From: a bacterium
GTDB lineage: Bacteria > UBA9089 > JASEIO01
Direction: 5' to 3'
Assembly: GCA_030017475.1 (NCBI GenBank)
Contig: JASEIO010000028.1
Location: forward strand, 7,037 to 20,692
DNA length: 13,656 bases
Shown piece after piece: positions 7,263 through 13,599 of this stretch. Numbering within the stretch: the stretch's first letter is position 1; every line of letters begins with the position of its first letter. The notes under the pieces were generated by a model, which ran no database searches, was not told the origin of the DNA, and saw only the letters and a program-made list of their open reading frames with translations. Position numbers and translations under genes: made by a program.

Positions 7263-8387
7263 ATGATGAAAGATTTTCAAGTGGAGATTCTAGAGACAAA
7301 AGATGATAGAAGATGGGGTGAACTTTTGAATAATATTTATCCTCGAGACATCTTCTTCACCCCAGAATATGCCATTCTCTTCGAGAAAACAAGGGGAGAG
7401 GTGAGAAAAAACTTCGGAGGGAAGGCCCATTTACTCTTCTGTGGTAATGAAGAAAACTACATAATATATCCGTTTTTTAAGCGGAAACTGAGTCTATTGC
7501 CTTTTTATTCTTCAATGTCTGAAAGAGGGGAGGAGGTATTCGATTCAGTTTCACCTTACGGTTATAGCGGTCCACTGGCCAGGATCAGAGATCGATCTAT
7601 TACATCTTCCCTTTGGAAGGCCTTTCTCGATAAATTCCATGAATACTGTATCAAAGAGAGGATTGTAGCTGAGTTTGTAAGGTTTCATCCATTTATCAAC
7701 AATAAGGGACAGTTAATGGAGTTCTGTTCGAGACAGCTTAAGGAGATTAATAGAGTAGTCTTTGTAGATCTTACGGCTTCTGTGGAGGATATCTGGCGTG
7801 ATGTAGATAGAGATAACAGACGCAAGATCAATAAAGCAAGAAGAAATGGCATTACTGTCCACTTCGAGAGGAACTTAGAATCTGTAATGCACTTTTATGA
7901 AATGTACGCTGAGACCATGAAGAGGAAAGAGGCAAGACCTGAATATATCTTCTCCAAAAGTTTCTTTTACCATGTTTTTAAATTACTAGAAGGAAAGGCT
8001 ACATTAGCTGTAGCTCGATATCGTGGAGAGGATATTGCATCGATTCTCCACCTCCACCTATCCGATTTCGTACATGCCTTTTTGGCCTGCTCTAACAGCG
8101 ATTATATAAAGTTGCATCCCAATAATCTTCTCTTTTATGAGAGCATAATGTGGGCAAAGAGGGAAGGATATAGAATTTACAATCTGGGAGGAGGAATGAA
8201 GAAAAACGATAGCCTATTCTTCTTTAAGTCCGCTTTTTCAAAATCCACTCTACCATTTCACATATACACGAAGATCCACGATGAAGATAGATATCAAGAA
8301 CTGTGTAAAGAGAGGATGAGATATAGAGAGAGAATGGGTGAAGAAAGAGAACTTAGACCTGATTACTTTCCACTCTATAGAGCATGA
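7263..8387 (+). CDS. FemAB/GNAT-like (Acetyltransf_6) aminoacyl or acyl transferase
   Basis: A protein of the FemAB-related GNAT superfamily. Members transfer amino acids from aminoacyl-tRNA to peptidoglycan precursors, or acyl groups to other acceptors such as surface glycans. Visible over 374 residues: an N-terminal half with SPYGYSGPLA (97-106), a basic stretch DRDNRRKINKARRNGI (182-197) typical of the family, and a C-terminal GNAT-like half with LHPNNLLFYESIMWAKREGY (284-303) then NLGGGMKKNDSLFFFKSAFS (307-326). No signal peptide or membrane helix is seen, so it is cytoplasmic. The ATG directly abuts the wecB stop codon (TAG then ATGATG), and no clear ribosome binding site is seen, so translation is probably coupled. 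ATG 7266 is an equal alternative start. The context suggests a role in modifying the glycan rather than cell-wall cross-bridges, but this is inference. Confidence 0.8.
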   Translation: MMKDFQVEILETKDDRRWGELLNNIYPRDIFFTPEYAILFEKTRGEVRKNFGGKAHLLFCGNEENYIIYPFFKRKLSLLPFYSSMSERGEEVFDSVSPYGYSGPLARIRDRSITSSLWKAFLDKFHEYCIKERIVAEFVRFHPFINNKGQLMEFCSRQLKEINRVVFVDLTASVEDIWRDVDRDNRRKINKARRNGITVHFERNLESVMHFYEMYAETMKRKEARPEYIFSKSFFYHVFKLLEGKATLAVARYRGEDIASILHLHLSDFVHAFLACSNSDYIKLHPNNLLFYESIMWAKREGYRIYNLGGGMKKNDSLFFFKSAFSKSTLPFHIYTKIHDEDRYQELCKERMRYRERMGEERELRPDYFPLYRA

Positions 8388-8402
8388 TCCCTGCGCTTCT
8401 TC

Positions 8403-11093
8403 TTAATCAATCACAAGACATTCGTCCACCATATCCTTATTTTTTGGAAATTTCAGTTTTGCATGGGCAGCAGCAAGTCTTGCAATTGGCACTCTGAAAG
8501 GTGAGCAACTCACATAATCCAAACCAACCTGGTGGCAAAATTCAATTGAGGATGGTTCTCCACCATGTTCGCCACATATACCTATCTTTAAATCAGGTCT
8601 TGTCTTCCTTCCTCTTTCAACCCCTATCCTAACTAAATCTCCTACACCTCTCCTATCTAAGACTGCAAATGGGTTATTATCCAAGACACCTTTTTCTATA
8701 TATTTCTGTAAGAATTTTCCTTCTATATCATCTCTTGAAAATCCAAAGGTGGTTTGAGTTAGATCATTGGTTCCAAAGGAGAAAAATTCAGCATAATGGG
8801 CAATTTCATCTGCGGTAACACATGCCCTTGGCAATTCTATCATCACTCCAACTGAATAATTTAAATATACTCCACTTCGTTCCATCTCTTCTTTAGCTAC
8901 CTGCGTAATCAGATCCTTCAATAAGCGTACTTCAGTAGCGAGTCCTAATACTGGAATCATTATCTCTGGTATTACCTTAAATCCTTCCTGAGTTACTTCA
9001 ATAGCTGCACGGAAGATTGCCCGAATCTGCATCTCTGAGATCTCAGGATAAACTACCCCTAATCTACAACCACGGAAACCAAGCATAGGATTCATCTCCT
9101 TCAGAGCTTCTACTTTGTCTAAAAGATGAGAAAGTTCTGAAATCCTTTTTTCATCTCCTGAGGTAGCACGTAATGTAGCGATTTCTACAGCTAACTCTTC
9201 ATGTTTTGGTAAGAATTCATGTAAGGGTGGATCAAGTAATCTAATAGTTACTGGTAAGCCATCCATTGCCTTAAAGATCTCTCGAAAATCCTCTTTTTGC
9301 ATGGGTAGGAGTTTATTCAAAGCCTCTCTTCTCTCCTTTTCTTCTTTGGCTAAAATCATCTGCTGCATAATCGGCAATCTTTCTTCTTCAAAAAACATAT
9401 GTTCGGTTCTGCATAACCCAATTCCTTCTGCCCCAAATTTTCTTGCTCTCTCAGCATCACGTGGGGTATCAGCATTTGCCCTGATCCCTAAACGTCTTAT
9501 TTCATCAGCCCAGGAAAGAAGCTCTGAAAATTCTCCTTTTAGCTCTGGTGGAATGGTTTTAACTTGACCCAGAATAACATTCCCAGAAGAACCATCTAAG
9601 GTAATAAAGTCCCCTTCCCGGATTACTTTATCTTTAACAGTAAACATCTTTCGTTCCTCATCCACTGTAATCTCCTCGCATCCAACCACACAACACTTTC
9701 CCATTCCTCTTGCTACGACTGCGGCGTGACTGGTCATTCCCCCTCTCGCAGTCAAGATACCCTGGGCTGCATCCATACCCGAAATATCTTCTGGAGATGT
9801 CTCTAATCTAACCAAGATTACCTGCTTTCCTTCTTCTACCCACCTACACGCATCGGGTGCAGTAAAAACTACCTGTCCACAAGAGGCTCCAGGAGAGGCA
9901 GGTAACCCTTTAGCAATGACTGTAATGCATGCCTTAGGATCAATTTGTGGATGAAGAAGTTGATCTATAGAATGAGGGTCTATCCTTTTTATTGCCTCTT
10001 CTTTTGTGATCAACCCTTCCTTTACCATATCCACTGCAATTTTCACCGCTGCTTGAGCAGTCCTTTTTCCACTTCGAGTTTGCAAAAGGAAAAGGCGCCC
10101 CTTTTCAAAGGTAAATTCTAAATCTAACATGTCTCTATAATGGGTTTCGAGCCTTTTATATACCGTAACTAAATCAGAATAGACCTCTGGCATTTCTTGA
10201 TTCAGTCTTTCCAAAGGAAGAGGAGTACGTATCCCTGCCACTACATCCTCCCCTTGTGCATTAATCAGATATTCACCATAAAATCTATTCTCTCCAGTAG
10301 CTGGGTCTCTGGTAAATGCTACACCAGTACCAGAGTCCGATCCCATATTACCGAATACCATTGCCTGAACATTCACTGCTGTCCCTAAATCATGAGGTAT
10401 ATTATTCAATTCACGATAGGCCACTGCCCGAGGATTATTCCATGAGTTAAAGACTGCATCGATTGCCATTTTCAATTGTTCTTTTGGAGAAGTGGGGAAA
10501 TCTATTTCCCTTTTCTGTTTAACTAATTGCTTGAATCTACCCACTAATTCCTTTAAATCTTCTGCAGTTAATTCTATATCTAGATTAACCATCTTCTCTT
10601 CCTTTAATTTCTCCATCTCTTTTTCAAAGTCAGAATGTTCCATCCCTAAAACGATATTTGAAAACATTTGAATAAAACGACGGTAGGCATCAAAGGCAAA
10701 TCTTTCTGATCCTGCATTTTTAGCTAATCCAACTAAAGTTTCTTCATTTAGGCCTAAGTTTAAAACCGTATCCATCATTCCAGGCATAGATATCTTAGCC
10801 CCAGACCGAACAGAAACAAGTAGTGGATTTTCCACATCTCCAAATCCCTTTTTCATAACCTTTTCTAATCTACTTAAGTTATTCTCTATCTCTTCTTCTA
10901 ATCCATCTGGGTATCTCCCATTTTTATAATAATAGATACAAGCCTCTGTAGTAATAGTAAATCCAGGTGGAACAGGGATTCCTAAATTGGTCATCTCTGC
11001 CAGCCCTGCACCTTTTCCACCTAATAAATCTTTCATATCCTTACTACCATCTGCTTTCCCTTCTCCGAAGAAGTAGACATATTTTTTATCCAT
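8403..11093 (-). CDS. ppdK: Pyruvate, phosphate dikinase
   Basis: Catalyses the reversible reaction pyruvate + ATP + phosphate to PEP + AMP + diphosphate, working in gluconeogenesis or, in reverse, in PPi-dependent glycolysis. The 896 residues match the bacterial enzyme (about 875-900). In order: the N-terminal ATP-grasp domain with LLGGKGAGLAEM (23-34), PVPPGFTITTEAC (40-52) and SVRSGAKISMPGMMDT (94-109); the swivelling phosphohistidine domain with GGMTSHAAVVARG (451-463), His456 being the phospho-carrier and Thr454 the residue regulated in enzymes that have a PDRP partner; and the C-terminal PEP/pyruvate TIM barrel with FGTNDLTQ and GICGEHGG, where Cys841 is the expected general acid. PEP synthase is excluded by this architecture. 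ATG 11093 is preceded by AGGAGG (complement of 11099-11104) at good spacing. The gene has its own promoter and stands apart from its neighbours. Confidence 0.97.
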   Translation of the reverse strand: MDKKYVYFFGEGKADGSKDMKDLLGGKGAGLAEMTNLGIPVPPGFTITTEACIYYYKNGRYPDGLEEEIENNLSRLEKVMKKGFGDVENPLLVSVRSGAKISMPGMMDTVLNLGLNEETLVGLAKNAGSERFAFDAYRRFIQMFSNIVLGMEHSDFEKEMEKLKEEKMVNLDIELTAEDLKELVGRFKQLVKQKREIDFPTSPKEQLKMAIDAVFNSWNNPRAVAYRELNNIPHDLGTAVNVQAMVFGNMGSDSGTGVAFTRDPATGENRFYGEYLINAQGEDVVAGIRTPLPLERLNQEMPEVYSDLVTVYKRLETHYRDMLDLEFTFEKGRLFLLQTRSGKRTAQAAVKIAVDMVKEGLITKEEAIKRIDPHSIDQLLHPQIDPKACITVIAKGLPASPGASCGQVVFTAPDACRWVEEGKQVILVRLETSPEDISGMDAAQGILTARGGMTSHAAVVARGMGKCCVVGCEEITVDEERKMFTVKDKVIREGDFITLDGSSGNVILGQVKTIPPELKGEFSELLSWADEIRRLGIRANADTPRDAERARKFGAEGIGLCRTEHMFFEEERLPIMQQMILAKEEKERREALNKLLPMQKEDFREIFKAMDGLPVTIRLLDPPLHEFLPKHEELAVEIATLRATSGDEKRISELSHLLDKVEALKEMNPMLGFRGCRLGVVYPEISEMQIRAIFRAAIEVTQEGFKVIPEIMIPVLGLATEVRLLKDLITQVAKEEMERSGVYLNYSVGVMIELPRACVTADEIAHYAEFFSFGTNDLTQTTFGFSRDDIEGKFLQKYIEKGVLDNNPFAVLDRRGVGDLVRIGVERGRKTRPDLKIGICGEHGGEPSSIEFCHQVGLDYVSCSPFRVPIARLAAAHAKLKFPKNKDMVDECLVID

Positions 11094-11135
11094 AATATCC
11101 TCCTCTTAATAGAACATTCCCAATTTTGGTTCTAT

Positions 11136-11164
11136 ATTATATCCAAATTTGTCGATTTAGTCAA
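11136..11164 (-). promoter_or_regulatory. Sigma70-type promoter of ppdK
   Basis: On the minus strand, the -35 box TTGACT (complement of 11159-11164) and a perfect -10 box TATAAT (complement of 11136-11141) are separated by exactly 17 bases. That is 11 of 12 consensus positions. Transcription would start near 11129, leaving a leader of about 36 bases that contains the Shine-Dalgarno. Confidence 0.8.
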
Positions 11165-11234
11165 ATTTTCTATGGAAAGGATCTGAGCGGTTTTCTTTAT
11201 ACCCCTTCTCCTTTTTCCTTCATTTACACCTCAT

Positions 11235-11260
11235 TCCGTGAAAACCCGTGCAATCCGTGG
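11235..11260. repeat. Short CCGTG-type repeat at the tonB 3' end
   Basis: Three CCGTG cores lie at 11236-11240, 11246-11250 and 11255-11259, spaced 10 and 9 bases. The wording (CCGTG-AAAA-CCCGTG-CAAT-CCGTGG-TT) resembles an interspersed low-complexity repeat that I recall from intergenic regions of several environmental bacteria. It stops 2 bases before the tonB stop codon (TGA, complement of 11262-11264). Its function is unknown. Confidence 0.5.
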
Positions 11261-11261
11261 T

Positions 11262-11930
11262 TCAATCTTCCAACTCAAACCTGATCGGTATCCTCATCCG
11301 AACCGGTACCAGTTTTCCAAATTGCTCAGCTGGTGAAAAGCGACATCTTTTTATAGCCTTTACTGCTGCCTCATCAAATCCAAATCCTAATGACTTTACC
11401 ACTCTAACCTCTTTAACAAATCCTTTAGTATCTATATCTACCTCTAAAATCACCACCCCTTCTAAACCCCGAGCTCTTGCCAATTCAGGATATTCTGGTT
11501 TAAAAAGCTCTATTATTTCAGGAAGCTTAGATACTGAATAAAATGGCAAGTAATTTGTTGAGGGTCTTTTTCCTTCAAAAGATGCCTCATCCGCCCCTTC
11601 TTTAGAACTTCCTTCAAAAACAAAAACCTCTTCGGGTCCCCCCTTTTCTGTAATAATCACATCCTTCGGATGTTCTTCTATTATTATTGGTTCAGGAAGC
11701 ACCTTTTTCGGAACCACTACTTTTTCAGGTTTTGGCTGTGTCTCTACTTGAGGAGAAAGAGTTGTCATTTTAGGAGTTATATCAATAATCCTGATGGCTT
11801 TATCTTGCCCCCTACTCTTTTTATAAGAAATTTCATACTTAGTAAAATAAAGAAGAGAGAAATGAAAAATAATAGCTACAAATAGACAAATGACAAAATA
11901 TAGATTTCCATTATAGGGTTTTGAGTTCAT
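11262..11930 (-). CDS. TonB-family energy transducer protein
   Basis: Likely spans the periplasm and carries proton-motive energy from the ExbB/ExbD channel to outer-membrane transporters. The 222 residues show a short cytoplasmic N-terminus, one membrane helix (about 11-30) with a histidine in it (His23), reminiscent of the essential TonB helix histidine, a Pro/Lys/Glu-rich periplasmic linker (about 53-100), and a TonB C-terminal domain (about 136-222). That domain holds YPELARARGLEGVVILEVDI, then VRVVKSLGFGFDEAAVKAIK and RCRFSPA, as in the family. AGAG just before ATG 11930 is a modest ribosome binding site. It follows the second exbD after 37 bases and closes the operon. No TonB-dependent receptor lies in the window, so the substrate is unknown. 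Confidence 0.9.
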   Translation of the reverse strand: MNSKPYNGNLYFVICLFVAIIFHFSLLYFTKYEISYKKSRGQDKAIRIIDITPKMTTLSPQVETQPKPEKVVVPKKVLPEPIIIEEHPKDVIITEKGGPEEVFVFEGSSKEGADEASFEGKRPSTNYLPFYSVSKLPEIIELFKPEYPELARARGLEGVVILEVDIDTKGFVKEVRVVKSLGFGFDEAAVKAIKRCRFSPAEQFGKLVPVRMRIPIRFELED

Positions 11931-11967
11931 AACTCTCTGTATATTTTAGTGACGAATGTCCCTCCCC

Positions 11968-12378
11968 TCAGTTTTGGTTGTTCTGTGGCTCCTTTTCTAC
12001 AATAAATGATACTTGAATGGCACGTGCCAATTTCAATTCATCCAATACTTGGGATACTGTTCCATATGGACAATTTTTATCAGCATTAAGCGCTACAATA
12101 AACCTTTCATTCTTCTGCCTCTTTTGATAAAAGATCTGTTTAATATCTCTCGGATTGATGAACTCACCATCAATCATAACCTCACCTTTACTATTTATAA
12201 AGATGTCCTCTATTTCTTCAACCTCTACTTTTTCAGTCTTCTCTGCTTTTGGCAATTCAACCCTTAGTCCTTGTTCATGAAGTGTTGTAGTCACCATAAA
12301 GAAGATAAGTAATATGAAGGCGATATCAGCCATTGAACATAAAGGAATAAATCTTTTTACCTTAACCCTTCTTTTCAT
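11968..12378 (-). CDS. ExbD/TolR family biopolymer transport protein (second copy)
   Basis: A proton-channel partner of ExbB that takes part in coupling inner-membrane proton flow to TonB. From ATG 12378 it has 136 residues: a short basic N-terminus, one membrane helix (about 17-36) opening with SMADIAFILLIFFMV, in which Asp18 sits at the place of the essential proton-carrying Asp of ExbD/TolR, and a periplasmic ExbD domain with ALNADKNCPYGTV and VLDELK. Start choice: ATG 12378 overlaps the stop of the first exbD as ATGA, and AAGGGT lies 8 bases upstream. An upstream in-frame GTG at 12396 has no ribosome binding site and would overlap by 22 bases. The C-terminus is hydrophilic (EPQNNQN). Confidence 0.92.
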   Translation of the reverse strand: MKRRVKVKRFIPLCSMADIAFILLIFFMVTTTLHEQGLRVELPKAEKTEKVEVEEIEDIFINSKGEVMIDGEFINPRDIKQIFYQKRQKNERFIVALNADKNCPYGTVSQVLDELKLARAIQVSFIVEKEPQNNQN

Positions 12379-12773
12379 TCTATTACCCTTAAACACAGGT
12401 TATAAACATTAGCCTTTCTCACCTCATCTAAGAGGGACACCACCACTTCATATCTGCATTTTGGATGAATCTTAAATAACACAAAAGGTTTTTTTCGTTC
12501 CCGAAATCTTTTCTTAACCAAATTCTTTACCTCATTCAACATAACCTTTTTACCATCTATAGATATCTCCCCTTTCGCATTTGTCTGAATAGTCAATAAA
12601 TCTTCTTTCAATACCACCTTTGTTTTTGCCTGTAATCCTGGTAAAACTATACTTAGGCCTTCTTTTAGACTAAAGATGGCTACAACCATAAAGAATATAA
12701 TTAGTAAAAAGGCGATGTCTGCCATTGAGGCAACAGGAATCTCTTCAACTGTTCTACTTCTCTTGAGTTTCAT
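12375..12773 (-). CDS. ExbD/TolR family biopolymer transport protein (first copy)
   Basis: Paralogue of the downstream exbD. The 132 residues show the same layout: a basic N-terminus, one membrane helix (about 18-37) starting SMADIAFLLIIFFMV, with Asp19 as the likely proton-carrying residue, and a periplasmic domain ending LLDEVRKANVYNLCLRVIE. Start choice: AAAGG (complement of 12779-12783) lies 5 bases before ATG 12773. An in-frame TTG at 12788 lacks a ribosome binding site, so the shorter form is preferred. Both copies keep the helix Asp, so both are probably active and may form a mixed dimer in the ExbB pentamer. Tandem exbD pairs are common in Bacteroidota and some other diderm groups. 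Confidence 0.92.
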   Translation of the reverse strand: MKLKRSRTVEEIPVASMADIAFLLIIFFMVVAIFSLKEGLSIVLPGLQAKTKVVLKEDLLTIQTNAKGEISIDGKKVMLNEVKNLVKKRFRERKKPFVLFKIHPKCRYEVVVSLLDEVRKANVYNLCLRVIE

Positions 12774-12822
12774 AGAGACCTTTGACAAATAACAGATGAC
12801 AGATTTAAAAGGTTTCTGATTT
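12774..12822. other. Gap between exbB and the first exbD
   Basis: The 49-base gap holds the exbD ribosome binding site (12779-12783), two oppositely oriented ACAGAT units (12792-12798 and 12799-12805) and the start of the heptamer array. No convincing hairpin terminator is seen, so the operon reads through. Confidence 0.55.
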
Positions 12823-12861
12823 CTAACCTCTGACTTCTGACATCTGATTTCTGACCTCTAT
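12813..12861. repeat. Seven tandem heptamers, + strand consensus NNTCTGA
   Basis: Seven units of exactly 7 bases run head to tail over 49 bases. On the + strand each reads NNTCTGA, with the first two bases TT, TT, CC, CT, CA, TT and CC. The second unit has TCTAA and the last TCTAT. The array overlaps the 3' end of exbB: units three to seven encode its last residues, and the changed second unit supplies the TAG stop codon (complement of 12823-12825). Similar heptamer arrays occur between genes in various bacteria; the function is unknown. Confidence 0.85.
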
Positions 12862-13467
12862 TAAGGTGTCAACTAATTGACCTGATGTATCCTCCATCTC
12901 TACCACAAAACAGTCTATTTTTCTGATAAAATAATTATGGAAGGCAGTTACAGGGATAGCAATTATCAAACCAGTAGCTGTTGTAATCAATGCCTCATAA
13001 ATCCCTGTAGCTACTAACTGAGCATTTACCCTTTCAGCTAAAGCTATTGCACGAAATGCCTGAATCATTCCAGAAACTGTTCCTAAGAATCCTAAAAGAG
13101 GGGCAATGGATGAGATTGTACCTAAGATATTTAAGCCTCTTTCCAAAGAAAATAATTCTACGGTTGCCCTTTTTTCAATTGCCTTTTCAACCCTATCTAT
13201 CCCTAATTGGAAGCTTGAAACTCCTGCTTCAAGGATTGAGGTAACAGGGGATGTAAATCTTCTTAAGACCATTTTTGTTTCTTCAATCTCTCTATTCCTT
13301 AACTTTCCCAATATTTCATCCATAAACTTTTCTTGAGAAACCCTTTTTCTACTCAGAACAATTAATCTCTCTAAAATAACTGCTAAAGCAACAATAGAAC
13401 ACAATAAAAGGGGCCACATAAATATCCCACCAAGATTAAATAAATCGATCAACCTTTTTGTAGCCAT
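12823..13467 (-). CDS. exbB: MotA/TolQ/ExbB family proton channel protein
   Basis: Forms the pentameric inner-membrane proton channel that energises TonB with ExbD. The 214 residues show three membrane helices: about 12-36 (GIFMWPLLLCSIVALAVI), about 115-138 within GTISSIAPLLGFLGTVSGMI, and about 152-176 (GIYEALITTATGLIIAIPVT). The last two carry the Thr-rich channel-facing motifs usual in ExbB/TolQ. GGAGGTG lies 7 bases before ATG 13467. It is the first gene of the exbB-exbD-exbD-tonB operon. TolQ is an alternative label, but the TonB gene downstream and the lack of TolB or Pal favour ExbB. Oddity: the last 11 residues (EVRNQMSEVRG) are encoded by the heptamer repeat array, so the native C-terminus may have been replaced or extended. 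Confidence 0.92.
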   Translation of the reverse strand: MATKRLIDLFNLGGIFMWPLLLCSIVALAVILERLIVLSRKRVSQEKFMDEILGKLRNREIEETKMVLRRFTSPVTSILEAGVSSFQLGIDRVEKAIEKRATVELFSLERGLNILGTISSIAPLLGFLGTVSGMIQAFRAIALAERVNAQLVATGIYEALITTATGLIIAIPVTAFHNYFIRKIDCFVVEMEDTSGQLVDTLIEVRNQMSEVRG

Positions 13468-13518
13468 TTAAGCACACCTCCTGTCCTTTTTTAAAAAAGA
13501 AAGTAGGCCTTCTTCTTA

Positions 13519-13528
13519 ACTAATTAGT
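13519..13528. promoter_or_regulatory. Perfect 10-bp palindrome in the exb leader
   Basis: ACTAATTAGT is its own reverse complement. It lies just downstream of the predicted exb promoter and before the exbB ribosome binding site, where a repressor could act. A chance palindrome in AT-rich DNA is also possible. No Fur-box-like repeat is evident. Confidence 0.25.
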
Positions 13529-13539
13529 GATTTTACATT

Positions 13540-13568
13540 ATAGTACAATAGATCATATTTGATGTCAA
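13540..13568 (-). promoter_or_regulatory. Probable sigma70-type promoter of the exb operon
   Basis: On the minus strand there is a perfect -35 TTGACA (complement of 13563-13568). A -10 TACTAT (complement of 13540-13545) follows at 17 bases. An overlapping perfect TATAAT (complement of 13537-13542) lies at 20 bases, which is longer than usual. One of these probably serves. The leader to ATG 13467 would be about 65 bases. Confidence 0.55.
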
Positions 13569-13599
13569 GATGATTCTACCTGAAACTTACCCACATCTT

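Larger units (their letters stand above)
11094..11261. other. Intergenic region between ppdK and the tonB 3' end
   Basis: These 168 bases hold the ppdK ribosome binding site (11099-11104), the ppdK promoter (11136-11164) and, at the tonB side, the CCGTG-type repeat (11235-11260). I see no strong hairpin with a T run that would end the tonB transcript, which therefore may read into ppdK on the same strand. An AGAAC/GTTCT inverted pair (11110-11114 and 11128-11132) lies across the expected ppdK transcription start. Confidence 0.6.

Noticed and set aside
8373-8382. CTCTATAGAG palindrome as a terminator
   Set aside because: It has no loop, is AT-rich, has no T run after it and lies in the coding end of the FemAB-like gene.
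8403-11093. PEP synthase (ppsA) as an alternative to ppdK
   Set aside because: The N-terminal FGEGKADG/LLGGKGAG arrangement, the 896-residue length and the C-terminal GICGEHGGEP context fit pyruvate phosphate dikinase.
11110-11132. LexA-type box upstream of ppdK
   Set aside because: The GAAC/GTTC arms are too far apart for known LexA operators, and no SOS gene is near.
11248-11541. Plus-strand open frame across the tonB 3' end
   Set aside because: Antisense to the conserved TonB C-terminal domain, with Ser/Thr/Asn-rich shadow composition.
12375-12773. The two exbD genes as one gene split by a frameshift
   Set aside because: Each has its own membrane helix with Asp, a full periplasmic domain and a ribosome binding site, so they are tandem paralogues.
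12813-12861. CRISPR-like array
   Set aside because: The units are 7 bases long with no spacers and lie partly in a coding region; no cas genes are seen.
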